This document shows, piece after piece, positions 21,301 through 33,400 of a stretch of DNA of 64,000 nt. The first letter of the stretch is position 1; the number at the start of each line of letters is the position of its first letter. A model generated the notes under the pieces. The model had not been told where the DNA came from, did not search any database, and saw only the letters and a program-made list of their open reading frames with translations. The DNA is taken from the NCBI RefSeq assembly GCF_040183065.1, contig NC_091123.1:10830001-10894000 (forward strand), read 5' to 3'. This DNA is from Periplaneta americana (Eukaryota; Arthropoda; Insecta; Blattodea; Blattidae). The translations under genes were made by a program, and so were the position numbers.

Positions 21301-21424
21301 GAATGTTTTTGTTGTTTTTCATATAAGACTATTTTTGTTGGGATTTGTTCCTTCATTATTTATTTTCATTAGTATTAGATGGAAAAAAAGGAAAAGTTTA
21401 TCTTTCGTTTTTGTGTGTGCACAT

Positions 21425-23172
21425 TAAGGTGTATCGAAAAAATTAAATTACGAGTTTGAAAAAGATCTAGTACGGAAAAGTTGTCATTATATGTAACAAT
21501 TGTGCATAAAAAATTAGAGCTCTAGATTAAATTTTTACCGAGGCGCAGAGCCTTCTAAGTGTTATAGTACTCACCAAAAACTTGAAAAAAAAAATACATT
21601 CTGTAATACTGAATACATTCTGTAAGGACGTTCAGATATTACAAATGTTTGTATAGATGACTGAATAGACACTTCCAAACTGGCAACGCAATATACTTCA
21701 AATCAGGGTGCGTATTGTGTAGATGTAGGGAGCGTGTAAAAATAAGGGGTAGTTATCTTTTCTGCTTTCTGTCACAATTTCCCTGCTTTCTGTTCGTCAG
21801 TTTCTCTTGAGCCTTTGCTTGTAGTGCATTGCATGTGTGTTTTGAGTGTTGCGTATTACTTCTAATGGTGAAATCTTCACCAGTGAGAACAAGAAAGAAG
21901 AATCTGTCAGAGCGGAGGATACTTTTGGTGCCCCAAAATAATTGGATAACAAAACACTCCCGACTTAGCGAGATGTAATAAGGTATTATCTCTTCACGCG
22001 CATAGAATTAAAAGGTGAAGGAAGTAAAGAACCTGCAGTGAGTGCAGTTGCAGAAAAAGTTGCAGATAAAGTAGTGAGTACATGGAAACACGCCTCGATC
22101 CCTGTTATTCATTTCCATGAAAACAATATCAGATGTGATATTAAATTATTATCATAATAAAGTGAAGAATTTATTAAAAACAAGAAAAAGCAGGAAATCT
22201 AATGAATCTAAACTGGACTGTATTAGACGTAACAGCCTAAGATTAATTGATGTTGCAACATGCAAATGCCTTGACTTTGCGAACTGGAAATACGAAAAAA
22301 TACCAGAAAAAAAAGAAAGGAATTTCCTGGTCAAACAGACATGTAGAAAAATGACGATTGGAAGTCTGGACAATGTAACAAAAAAGCCCGCAACAACAAG
22401 AGGAAAACAGATCACTGAAATGTAAAGAAAAGAAGAGCTGCCATCTATTTCTCCAGAGTGTGCCCTACAACAGAGCAGCTCATCGGGAGAAAATAATTCT
22501 TCGGATTTCAATTGGAAATATCCACTTAAATCTATATCAAGACCTGCAAATTGAAAATGCACTTTGCAGTTGAGAATTCCTCTGCCAAAAGTTTTTAAAA
22601 TTACCGATAAAACGGGTTATCAGTAATAAAAGTAGCGTCAATTGCCTCTGTAGTGCTAGAAGATCTTAAAATAGTATCTAAAGAGGACGAAAGCAATTTA
22701 ATACATAAAAGGAAAATTCAGCGAGAGGTAAAGAAAAATTGTAGTGCTGCCTTAAGAACGAATTAGAAGAAACAAGATTTCCCCTGGGTATTTATTTCTA
22801 CGGAAAGAAGGAACTCGATAGCAGCCACTATCCCGTGGTGAGTTTTTGGTTGTTACAGCCTGTAAACATTGTTAAGAGTTCTGTTCAGTTATCTGGGTAC
22901 TTAAGTAATACTAACATTTCTAAAGTACGTAACAGAAAATTAAAAAAATATGTATTAATATTACAGTCTGTAACAAGCAAAAAAATGTGAAGTTATTTAA
23001 ATAAAGATTTAGATAAAATTCTTAAACTTTAAAGGTAAAGCGCCCGGGCTAAAAATTTTCGTATGAGCACAAAATTTGTTAGAGACAATAATTAACTCAT
23101 AAGACAACTCTTAGACCCCCAATTTTTCTAATCTCTTAAAAAAAATTTAACCACCGATTTCGATACACCCTA
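21425..23172 (+). mobile_element. hAT-like DNA element inserted in array A
   Basis: The left end TAAGGTGTATCGAAA and the reversed right end TAGGGTGTATCGAAA are inverted repeats. The 8-bp duplication GTGCACAT lies at 21417-21424 and 23173-23180; removing one copy plus the element restores the array unit found elsewhere (GTGTGTGCACATCA). An 8-bp duplication and TAGGG-type ends suit hAT. A plus-strand relic of a repeated insect protein family lies inside (about 21860-22430). Confidence 0.8.
21860..22430 (+). pseudogene. Relic of a multicopy insect protein carried by the hAT-like element
   Basis: The clearest frame (22117-22425, 102 aa) includes LNYYHNKVKNLLKTRKSRK, RLIDVATCKCLDFANWKYEK and KMTIGSLDNVTKK. 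I recall this pattern (LFDIAxCKCxDFxxCxCEKxRKVP...RKMxIGxVDxxT) from a large family of uncharacterised arthropod and hydra proteins that look transposon-borne. Upstream, broken frames give VRTRKKNLSE and KEPAVSAVAEKVADKVV-like remains (about 21880-22080). No catalytic residues can be pointed to. The link to a hAT transposase is inferred from the flanking ends, not from domain recognition. Confidence 0.5.
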
Positions 23173-23753
23173 GTGCACATCAATGCCACAACTTCAATGA
23201 TTTAAATGTTAAAAAAAAAATACAATAACCGGCATGCTAAAGGTATTTTGTTAAACAAAAAAATAGAAGTAAGCCTAAAGTAAGCTTACCTACGTTCTCA
23301 CAAATTTCCATACACCAGAACTAATAAAACTGCACGTTGGAAGTTTCAGTGTCCCCTCCTGTAGAAAAGCCCGTGTACGTCAGCATGCCGTGCCACAGAT
23401 GCCCAACACTGTACCAGTGCATCACGTGGACCCACAGGCGGATTTTTATGGGAGGACATGGGGGGGGGGCATTGTCCTCCCAAACTTGGCCGAAATGGTT
23501 CTCTCTCCACCTATGTGTGGACTCAGGCCTGTGGCTGTAACTGGTGGAGTCCTGCATCATAGCTAACAATTCTGTGAGTATTGCTTTGTACGACCAGAAT
23601 ATTACTTCTTTGTAGTGTTGGAATATTTGTCATAACCGGCCACTTCACCAGATTTGTTTTGTTACCCCTTAGATAGAACAGCAGAATCAACTGATGTACC
23701 GCTTTCTATAGCACGCAACAGCGAAGCCATTTTTGTCGAAAACTGTCTCCTTG

Positions 23754-23950
23754 CTCACCCGATTCCAATCCCATTGATAATGTAAGGCCAGACAGAGGTG
23801 AAGACAGAAATGATGTCGAAGTGGTCTGCAAATCAACGCAGGAAAAAGACTCTTGTGGCTCAAATTCAAGAAGCCTGGGATACAGTATCGACATTTGATT
23901 TCATCCATGCCTCAAAGTTTCAGGCAAGTAATTCGGCCTGGCAGGTTACA
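23754..23950 (+). pseudogene. Tc1-like transposase C-terminus, array unit 1
   Basis: Same fragment as at 21094, frame-broken after SPIPIDN. It retains KTLVAQIQEAW and the SMPQSFRQVI-type end in shifted frames. The copies at 24682, 25604, 26540, 27465 and 28365 are listed separately. Confidence 0.55.
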
Positions 23951-24681
23951 TTATCTGTATTAGATGAATACTTTTTTTTCATACAAGACTATTTATGTTT
24001 GTTGGGATTTGTTCCTTCATTATTTATTTTCATTAGTATTAGATGAAAAAAAGCTTATCTTTCGTTTTTGTGTGTGCATATCAATGCCACAACTTCAATG
24101 ATTGAAATTAAAAATAAAAAGTACAGTAACCGGCATGCTAAAGGTGTTTTGTTAAATAAAAATAGAAATAAGATGGAGACACCAAAAGCCTAAACTAACC
24201 TCACCAAACTTCTCACAAATTTTCATACATCAGAACTAATAAAAATGCAAGTTGGAAGTTTCAGTGTCGTGTCCTGTAGAAAAGTCCGTGTACGTCAGCA
24301 TGCCGTGCCACAGATGTCGAACACTGTATCAGTGCATCTCGTGGACCCATAAGCGGAGTTATGGGGAAGCATGGGGGCACTGTCCCCCCAAACGTGGCTG
24401 AAACGGTTCTCTCTTCACCTATGCGTGGACCCAGGCCTGTGGCTGTAATTGGTGGAGTTCTGCATGATAGCTGACAATGCTGTGAGTATTGCATTGTGTG
24501 ACCGGAATATTACTTCTTTGTAGTATTGGGATATTTGTCATAATTGGCCAATGCATCGGATTTGTATTGTTACCCTTAGGTAGAACAGCAGAATCAACTG
24601 GTGTACCACCTGGACAGTGCTCTCTATAGCACGCAACAGGAAATCCTTTTTTGACGAAAATGTGCAAACTGTCTCCTTGCT

Positions 24682-24870
24682 CACCCGATTCCAAACTCAT
24701 TGAAAATGTACGACCAGAGGTGAAGAAAGAAATGATGTCGAAGTGACCTGCAAATCAACACAGGACAAAGGAAGTTTTGTGGCTCAAATTCAAGTAGCCT
24801 GGCATACAGTATCGACATTTGATTTCATCCATGCCTCGAAGCTTCAGGCAAGTAATTCGACCTGGCAGGT
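24682..24870 (+). pseudogene. Tc1-like transposase C-terminus, array unit 2
   Basis: Retains ENVRPEVKKEMMSK, broken by a stop at the following Trp position, and the SMPRRFRQVI end. Part of array A. Confidence 0.55.
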
Positions 24871-25603
24871 CACATAGTCTCTATTAGAAGAAGGTTTTTT
24901 GTTGTTTTTTCATATACGACTATTTATTTTGTTGGATTTTTTCTTTCATTTTATATTTGAATTAGTATCAGATGAAAAAAGTTTTTCTTTTTTTTTTTGT
25001 GTGTGCATATCAATGCCACAACTTCAATGTTTGAAATTTTTAAAAAGTACAGTAACCGGCATGCTAAAGGTGTTTTGTTAAATAAAAATAGAAATAAGAT
25101 GGAGACACCAAAAGCCTAAACTAACCTCACCTGATTTCTCACAAATTTTCATACATCAGAACTAATAAAAATGCAAGTTGGAAGTTTCAGTGTTGTGTCC
25201 TGTAGAAAAGTCCGTGTACGTCAGCATGCCGTGCCACAGATATCGAACACTGTATCAGTGCATCTCGTGGACCCACAGGCGGAGTTATGGGAGAGCATAG
25301 GCACTGTCCTCCCAAACGTGGCCGAAACAGTTCTCTCTTCACCTATGCGTGGACCCAGGCCTGTGGCTGTAATTGGTGGAGTTCTGCATGATAGCTGACA
25401 ATGCTGTGAGTATTGCATTGTGTGACCGGAATATTACTTCTTTGTAGTATTGGAATATTTGTCATAACCGGCCAGTGGACTTGGTCTGTTTTATTACCCA
25501 GTAGATAGTACAGAAGAATCAACTGGTGTACTGCCTGGACGGTGTTTTCTATAGCACGCAACAGCGAAGCCTTTTTCTTGACGAAAGTGTCGAAACTGTC
25601 TCC

Positions 25604-25795
25604 CTGCTCACCCGATTTCAATCCCATTGAAAATGTAAGGCCAGAGGTGAAGAAAGAAATGATGTCGAAGTGGCCTGCAAATCGGCATAGGACAAAGGAC
25701 GCCTTGTGGCTCAAATTCAAGAAGCCTGGGCTGCAGTATCGACATTTGATTCATCCTTGCCTCGAAGATTGAGGCAAGTAATTCGACCTGGCAGG
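25604..25795 (+). pseudogene. Tc1-like transposase C-terminus, array unit 3 (best preserved)
   Basis: The frame 25542-25772 reads SPDFNPIENVRPEVKKEMMS, then KWPANRHRTKDALWLKFKKP. Tc1-type proteins have SPDLNPIENVWPEVKK here, followed by about 40 residues to SMPRR. This is the clearest evidence that the array unit captured a Tc1 3' end. It lies downstream of the splice-acceptor-like TAG in the same unit. Confidence 0.7.
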
Positions 25796-26539
25796 TCACA
25801 TACTCTGTATTAGATGATTTTTTTTTCATACAAGACTATTTATTTTTGTTTGGATTTGTTCCTTCATTATTTATTTTCATTAGTATTAGATGAAAAAAAA
25901 AATATCTTTAGATTTTGTGTGTGCACATCAGTGTCACAACTTCAATGATTTAAATGTTAAAAATAACCAGCATGCTGAAGGTAAAATAAAAACAGAAATA
26001 AGATGGAGACAACAAAAGCCTAAACTAACCTCATCTAACTTCTCATAAATTTTCATACACCAGAACTAATAAAAATGCAAGTTGGAAGTTTCAGTGTTGT
26101 GTCCTGTAGAAAAGCCCGTGTACGTCAGCATGCCGTGGCACAGATGTCTAACACTGTATCAGTGCATCACGTGGACCCATAAGCGGAGTTATGGAGAGCA
26201 TGGGAGGCACTGTCCTCCTAAACGTGGCCGAAACTGTCCTCTCTCCGCCTATGCGTGGACCCAGGCCTGTGGCTGTAACTGGCGGAGTTCTGCATCATAG
26301 CTAACGATGCTGTGAGTATCTCTATTTATTTGTCTATGGTGAGTATTGCATTGTCTGACCGGAATATTACTTCTTTGTAGTATTGGGACATTTGTCATAA
26401 CCGGCCAATGCACCAGATTTGTTTTGTTACCACTTAGATAGAACAGCAGAATCAACTGGTGTACCACCTGGACAGTGCTTTCTATAGCACGCAACAGCAA
26501 ATCCTTTTTTGACGAAAATGTGGAAACTGTCTCTCTTCT

Positions 26540-26730
26540 CACACGATTCCAATCCCATTGAAAATGTACGACCAGAGGTGAAGAAAGAAATGTCGAAGTG
26601 GCCTGCAAATCAACGCAGGACAAAGGACGTCTTGTGGTTCAAATTCAAGTAGCCTGGCATACATTATCGACATTTTATTTCATCCATGCCTCGAAGCTTC
26701 AGGCAAGTAATTCTGCCTGGCAGGTCACAT
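26540..26730 (+). pseudogene. Tc1-like transposase C-terminus, array unit 4
   Basis: Same fragment with a small in-frame loss (EVKKEMSKWPANQRRTKDVLW) and a downstream stop. Part of array A. Confidence 0.55.
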
Positions 26731-27464
26731 AGTATCTATTAGAAGAAGGTTTTTTTGTTGTTTTTTCATATACGACTATTTATTTTGTTGGATTTTTTTC
26801 TTTCGCTTTATATTTGAATTAATATTAGATGAAAAAAAGTTTATCTTTCTTTTTTGTGTGTGCATATCAATGCCACAACTTCAATGATTGAAATTTTTAA
26901 AAAGTACAGTAATCGGCATGGTAAAGGTGTTTTGTTAAATAAAATAGAAATAAGATGGAGACACCAAAAGCCTAAACTAACCTCACCTAATTTCTCACAA
27001 ATTTCCATACACCAGAACTAATAAAAATGCAAGTTGGAAGTTTCAGTGTCGTGTCCTGTAGAAAAGCCCGTGTACGTCAGCATGCAGTGCCACAGATGTC
27101 CAACACTGTATCAGTGCATCACGTGGACCCATAGGCGGAGTTATGGGGAGCATGGGAGGCACTGTCCTCCCAAACGTGGCCGAAACCGTTCTCTCTCCGC
27201 CTATGCGTGGACCCAGGGCTGTGTCTGTAACTGGTGGAGTTGTGCATCATAGCTAACAATGCTGTGAGTATTGCTTTGTCTGACCGGAATATTACTTCTT
27301 TGTAGTATTGGGATATTTTTCATAATTTGCCAATGCATCGGATTTGTATTGTTACCCCTTAGGTAGAACAGCAGAATCAACTGGTGTACCGCCTGGACGG
27401 TGCTTTCTATAGCACGAAACAGCGAATCCTTTATTGACGAAAATGTGGAAACTGTCTCCCTTCT

Positions 27465-27650
27465 CACCCGACTCCAATCTCATTGAAAATGTACGACCAG
27501 AGATGAAGAAAGAAATGATGTCGAAGTGGCCTGCAAATCAACGCAGAACGAAGGACGCCTTTTGGCTCAAATTCAAGTAGCCTGGCATAAAGTATCCTCC
27601 TTTGACTTCATCCATGCCTCGAAGATTCAGGCAAGTAATTCGACCTAGCA
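27465..27650 (+). pseudogene. Tc1-like transposase C-terminus, array unit 5
   Basis: Same fragment (ENVRPEMKKEMMSKWPANQR) ending in a SMPRRFRQVI-like segment. Part of array A. Confidence 0.55.
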
Positions 27651-28364
27651 GGTCACATACTCTCTATTAGAAGAATGTTTGTTGTTGTTGTTTTTTCATA
27701 TAAGACCATTTATTTTTGTTTGGATTTGTACCATCATTATTTATTTTTATTAGTATTAGATGAAAAAAAAGCTTATATTTCGTTTCTGTGTTTGATATCA
27801 ATTCCACAACTTCAATGATTTGAATGTTAAAATAACCGGCGTGCTGAAGGTATTTTGTTAAATAAAAACGGAAGTAAGATGAACACATCAAAAGCCTAAA
27901 CTAACCTCACCTACCTTGTCACAAATTTCCATACATAAGAACTAAGAAAAATCCAAGTTGGAAGTTTCAGTGTCGTGTCCTGTAGAAAAGCCCGTGTACG
28001 TCAGCATGCCGTGCCACAGATGTCCAACACTGTATCAGTGCATCACGTGGACCCATAAGCGGAGTTATGGGGGAGCATGGGGCACTGTCCTCCCAAACGT
28101 GGCCGAAACCGTTCTCTCTCCGCCTATGCGTGGACCCAGGGCTGTGTCTGTAACTGGTGGAGTTCTGCATCTTAGCTAACAATGCCGTGAGTATTGCATT
28201 GTCTGACTGGAATATTACTTCTTTGTAGTATTGGAATATTTCTCATAACCGGCCAATGCACCAGATTTGTTTTTTACCATTTAGGTACAATAGCCTGGAC
28301 GGTGCTTTCTATAGCACGCAACAGCGAAGAGTTTTTCGAAGAATGTGTGGAAACTGTCTCCCTG

Positions 28365-28560
28365 CTCACCCGATTCCAATCCCATTGAAATTTTATGACC
28401 AGAAGTGAAGATAGAAATGATGTCGAAGTGGCCTGCAAATCAACGCAGAACAAAAGAAGTTTTGTGGCTCAAATTCAAGTAGCCTGGCATACAGTATCGA
28501 CATTTGATTTCATCCATTCCTCGAAGCTTCAGGCAAGTAATTCGGCCTGGCAGGTCACAT
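28365..28560 (+). pseudogene. Tc1-like transposase C-terminus, array unit 6
   Basis: Most diverged copy (PIEILxPEVKIEMMSKWPAN). It lies just before the (TATG)n tract that ends the 0.9-kb units. Confidence 0.5.
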
Positions 28561-28605
28561 AGTCTCTATTAGAAGAATGTTTTTATGTTGTTATGTCATA
28601 TAAGA

Positions 28606-28770
28606 CTATGTATGTATGTATGTATGTATGTATGTATGTATGTATGTATGTATGTATGTATGTATGTATGTATGTATGTATGTATGTATGTATGTATGTA
28701 TGTATGGTATGTATTGTATGGTATGGTATGTGTCGTATGTATGTATGTATGTATGTATGTATGTATGTAT
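28606..28770. repeat. (TATG)n microsatellite
   Basis: About 40 TATG units with a short irregular TATTGTATGG interruption near 28705-28737. It grew from the array-unit sequence GACTATTTATTTTTG. Long open frames on both strands here are repeat artefacts. Confidence 0.95.
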
Positions 28771-29262
28771 GTTTATGCACACTGCAAATGAGTAAATACC
28801 CGGTGGCAGTGGTAAATAATTACACTCAATAATGACAATTAATAATAATGGTAGGAACAATCATGATTTTAAAATCAAATGTGGGAAACAATCATGATTT
28901 TAAAATCAAATGTAGGAAACAAAGAACGGATTTCGACTTATCGATGATTATTAACACGTGAAGTACGTATAATTTGGTCGTGACTTAGAAAATTCGAACT
29001 GACGTAGGTAAATTCTATATCTAGAAGCAAAATTTTGATCCCAATATCTTGAATTCTATAGCGCCTGAGATGAACAGATATTCGTTTTCACGGTAGTAGT
29101 TTAGTTTTCAGTACTGATGTGTCTTGCTGAATGATAAGTACTGTCCTGTGTTCTGTGGGTGAAGTGTTCCAATTACTGCTGGGCTACTTCGCCCACGAAT
29201 TCGGTTGCGAAACTTTTCAAGATGGTTCAGGATGACTAGAAACGGAATTGTGCAGAAAGTTA

Positions 29263-29730
29263 CGTCCGGGGAAGGTGCTGCAGTGTCTGAGGTGAAGAGG
29301 ATGAAGAGGAGCTAACCATCCCCGCCCTGATGTCCGGGGAAGATGTTGCAGTGTCGGAGGTGAAGAGGATGAAGAGGAGCTAACCATCCCCGCAATGATG
29401 TCCGGGGAAGATGTTGCAGTGTCGGAGGTGAAGAGGATGAAGAGGAGCTAACCACCCCGCCCTGATGTCCGGGGAAGATGTTGCAGTGTCGGAGGTGAAG
29501 AGGATGAAGAGGAGCTAACCACCCCCGCCCTGATGTCCGGGGAATATGTTGTAGTGTTGGAGGTGAAGAGGATGAAGAGGAGCTAACCACCCCCGCCCTG
29601 ATGTCCGGGGAAGATGTTGCAGTGTTGGAGGTGAAGAGGATGAAGAGGAGCTAACCACCCCCGCCCTGATGTCCGGGGAAGATATTGCATTGTCGGAGGT
29701 GAAGAAGATGAAGAAGAGCTAACCACTCCC
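29263..29730. repeat. 66-bp minisatellite, about seven units
   Basis: TGTCCGGGGAAGATGTTGCA recurs about every 65-67 bp (starts near 29332, 29399, 29466, 29532, 29600 and 29667, with a first variant at 29265). Each unit continues AGTGTCGGAGGTGAAGAGG and GAGGAGCTAACCACCCC. It is much more GC-rich than its surroundings. Minus-strand frames through it are repeat artefacts. Confidence 0.9.
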
Positions 29731-30283
29731 GATGGTTGCACTACCAGCAGATTGCCAGTACATACCTTGTAAAACATAATCCCGTGTGTACAGGTAATCT
29801 TTGAAGGACACACAGTACGTTATTTTGTAAATTTCGAATGAAATTTCAATGACTCAAAATTTCTGTAAGTCGAACTATTTTTTTGGTCCCGTTGCGATTG
29901 GAGAAATCGAGGTCAGACTGATTATTATATAAGAGTAATAATGATTCAAAAAATTTATTATAGAAAAATTAAACGAGTTAAAATTTGTTAAAAATTGGAT
30001 GGCTGCAAAAAAATATACGTTTCAAAGATTTTATAAAAGTATTCATGAATATGTTCTATTAGAACATAGTATAATATTAATAAATATACCGTAATATGTA
30101 TGTATTTAATGCTCAATCAGATTGATTCAACATCATTTGGTTTCTGGCAGAACAGGTCAAAGTCCCCAATAGAAGATTTAAAATTTGCAAGTTTTTTTAC
30201 AAACATTTAAATGTTCTCAATTCGTAATATAATTTTTCTCATTACAAATGACACCCAGTTTATATAAATATTCTGCCAGGCAG

Positions 30284-30358
30284 TCGTGTCCTATCGAACC
30301 CGCGACCTTCCGGCTTTGTAGCATTACACCCTAACCGCGACACTACCACGCGCCCCTC
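30284..30358 (-). other. tRNA-like segment
   Basis: Minus strand: GGCGCGTGGTAGTGTCGCGG (A-box-like) then CGGGTTCGATAGG (B-box-like) about 45 nt later. The arms do not form a full cloverleaf. It is either a tRNA pseudogene or a SINE head within the inverted-repeat element. Confidence 0.45.
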
Positions 30359-30469
30359 ATTAACAATGTGTGTGTCATATATGCAGGTTGTAATGGAAAA
30401 TTAGGTTATTTAACTGTCATTAATTATAATGAAGTTACTACTGCCAGTCGGTATTTGGTCATTTGCAGT

Positions 30470-33400
30470 GTAAATAAATACATACAGACTTAAAGCCTAA
30501 AATAACCTCTCACAAATGTACGTTGGAAGTTCCAGTGTTGAGTGCTATAGAAAAGCCCCTGAACGTCAGCCTGCCGTGCCCCAGATGCCCATGCAAGAAT
30601 TTGACTGCCTTGCCCAACGCTGTGCGGATGTGTCACATTGACCCAGAGCTGTGGCTGTGATTGGTGAAGTGCTGCATCGTAACTAACAAAGCTGTGAGTA
30701 TTGCAGTGTCTTACCAGAATTTACTTCTGTGTACTACTGAAATTCTTGATGTAACTGGTCAACTACATTGCATCCGTTTTGTTTTGTTGCCTCTAAGGGG
30801 GAACTGCAAAATCAACTGCTGTATCACCTGAACTCAGGCTGCCATGCCCCAGACGCTCCGCAGAAGAATACCTGCGCAGAAGAATATCTCCGCAGAAGAA
30901 TACCTCTGCATAAGAAAGAAAAATATCTCCGCAGAAGAAAAAAGAATACCTCCGCAGAAGAAAGAAGAATATCTCCGCAGAAGAAAGAAGAATATCTCCG
31001 GAGAAGAATACCTCCGGAGAAGAATACTTCCGGAGAAGAATATCTCCGCAGAAGAATACCTACCCAGCGCTGTGCAGATGCGTCACGTCGAGCCAATGTT
31101 GAGTTCTGCATCGTAACTAACAAAGCTGTGAGTATTGCATTGTCTTACCAGAATGTTAGAATGTTACTTCTGTGTACTACTGAAGTCCTTGTAACTGTTC
31201 AACTACATTTCACCCGTTTTGTTTTGTTGCCTCTAAGGAAGAACTGCAGAGTCAACTGGTGTATCAACTGGACGTCAGGCTGCCGTGCCCCAGGTGGTCC
31301 ACGGAAAAATATCTCCGCAGAAGAAAGAAGAATATCTGCGCAGAAGAAAGAAGAATATCACCGCAGAAGAAAGAAGAATATCACCGCAGAAGAAAGAAGA
31401 ATACCTCCGGAGAAGAATATCTCCGCAGAAGAATACCTACCCAGCGCTGTGCAGAAGCGTCACGTCGAGCCAATGTTGAGTTCTGCATCGTAACTAACAA
31501 AGCTGTGAGTATTGCATTGTCATACCAGAATGTTACTTCTGTGTACTACTGAAGTCCTTGTAACTGTTCAACTTCATTTCACCCGTTTTGTTTGTTGCCT
31601 TTAAGGAAGAACTGCAGAGTCAACTGGTGTATCACCTGGACGTCAGGCTGCCGTGCCCCAGGTGGTCCACGGAAGAATATCTCCGCAGAAGAAAGAAGAA
31701 TATCTGCGCAGAAGAAAGAAGAATATCACCGCAGAAGAAAGAAGAATATCACCGCAGAAGAAAGAAGAATATCACCGCAGAAAGAGTTCTGTATCATAAC
31801 TAACAAAGCTGTGAGCATTGCAGTGTCTTACCAGAATGTTACTTCTGTGTACTACTGAAGTCCTTCTTGTAACTATTCAACTACATTTCACCCGTTTTGT
31901 TTTGTTGCCTCTAAGGAAGAACTGCAGAGTCAACTGGTGTACCACCTGGACGTCAGGCTGCCGTGCCCCAGGTGGTCCACAGAAGAATATCTCCGCAGAA
32001 GAAAGAAGAATATCTCCGCATAAGAAAGAAGATCTCCGCAGAAGAAAGAAGAATATCACCGCAGAAAGAGTTCTGCATCATAACTAACAAAGCTGTGAGT
32101 ATTGCAGTGTCTTACCAGAATGTTACTTCTATGTACTACTGAAGTCCTTCTTGTAACTATTCAACTACGTTTCACCCGTTTTGTTTTGTTGCCTCTAAGG
32201 AAGAACTGCAGAGTCAACTGGTGTACCACCTGGACGTCAGGCTGCCGTGCCCCAGGTGGTCCACAGAAGAATATCTCCGCAGAAGAAAGAAGATCTCCGC
32301 AGAAGAAAGAAGAATATCACCGCAGAAAGAGTTCTGCATCATAACTAACAAAGCTGTGAGTATTGCAGTGTCTTACCAGAATGTTACTTCTATGTACTAC
32401 TGAAGTCCTTCTTGTAACTATTCAACTACGTTTCACCCGTTTTGTTTTGTTGCCTCTAAGGAAGAACTGCAGAGTCAACTGGTGTACCACCTGGACGTCA
32501 GGCTGCCGTGCCCCAGGTGGTCCACAGAAGAATATCTCCGCAGAAGAAAGAAGAATATCTCCGCATAAGAAAGAAGATCTCCGCAGAAGAAAGAAGAATA
32601 TCACCGCAGAAAGAGTTCTGCATCATAACTAACAAAGCTGTGAGTATTGCAGTGTCTTACCAGAATGTTACTTCTATGTACTACTGAAGTCCTTCTTGTA
32701 ACTATTCAACTACGTTTCACCCGTTTTGTTTTGTTGCCTCTAAGGAAGAACTGCAGAGTCAACTGGTGTACCACCTGGACGTCAGGCTGCCGTGCCCCAG
32801 GTGGTCCACAGAAGAATATCTCCGCAGAAGAAAGAAGATCTCCGCAGAAGAAAGAAGAATACCTCTGCAAAAGAATATCTCCGCAGAAGAGTACCTGTAT
32901 CGTAGCGCACAATTCTGTGAGTATTGCAATGTCTTACCAGAGTGTTATTTCCGTGTACTCTTGGTATATTTGTAATATCTGAGCAACTACAGTTCACCTG
33001 TTTTGTTTTGTTGTAGAATCTCTGATAGAATTGTAGAATCAGCTGGTATACAATCCTGAACATCAGCCGTGTCCTAAATGCTCCGCACAAATACCTGGTG
33101 AATGCAGAATAATGCCTGTAACCGATGGACTTCTGCATCAGAGAGGATAGTGCTGTGAGTAGTACAGTGTCTTGTCAGAATGTTACTTCTGTGTACTATT
33201 GGAATATTTGTTCTAGCTGTCCAAATATAACGCATCCGTATTGTTTCGTTACCTCTCAGGTAGAATCACAGAAAGACTTGTTGTACAACCTGGACATCAG
33301 CTTGCCGTGTCCCATATGGTCCGTACAAGAATTAGACTGCCTGTCCAACGCAGTGTAAAGTGCGCTACGTGGACCCAGAGCTGTGACTGTGACTGGTGGA

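Larger units (their letters stand above)
20945..28605 (+). repeat. Tandem array A: about seven units of 0.9 kb
   Basis: The landmark TTGGAAGTTTCAGTGT recurs at about 23338, 24252, 25177, 26081, 27033 and 27958, giving periods of roughly 905-950 bp; a further partial unit lies at 20945-21424. Each unit has (i) a block with GTACGTCAGCATGCCGTGCC and GTGGACCCA, ending at CTGTGAGTATTGC; (ii) about 100 bp ending in a pyrimidine-rich stretch and TTAG; (iii) AGAACAGCAGAATCAACTGG; (iv) a Tc1-type transposase tail; (v) an AT-rich linker with GCCTAAACTAACCTCACC. Units are diverged, so the array is old or not being homogenised. A hAT-like element interrupts it at 21425. Confidence 0.85.
28778..30469. mobile_element. 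Inverted-repeat element separating arrays A and B
   Basis: CACTGCAAATGAGTAAATACC at 28778 and, reversed, CACTGCAAATGACCAAATACC ending at 30469 begin imperfect inverted repeats of about 75-80 bp. Inside lie a 32-bp direct duplication (28855-28920), a 66-bp minisatellite (29263-29730) and a tRNA-like segment (30284-30358). Array-unit sequence resumes right after it (GCCTAAAATAACCTCTCAC at about 30492). No target duplication can be read because the left flank is a microsatellite. No protein recognised. Confidence 0.55.

Noticed and set aside
22152-22562. 136-codon minus-strand frame
   Set aside because: Antisense of the hAT-like element's coding relic; no similarity.
28583-28860. Open frames on both strands through TATG repeats
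   Set aside because: Period-4 repeat without stops; composition artefact.
29312-29813. Minus-strand proline/serine-rich frames in the 66-bp minisatellite
   Set aside because: Repeat artefact; unit length 66 is a multiple of three, so any open frame persists.
30768-31493. 241-codon frame in array B as a real protein
   Set aside because: All three plus frames and the minus strand are open because the 16/23-bp repeat lacks stops; no domain is seen and splice-like sites interrupt it.
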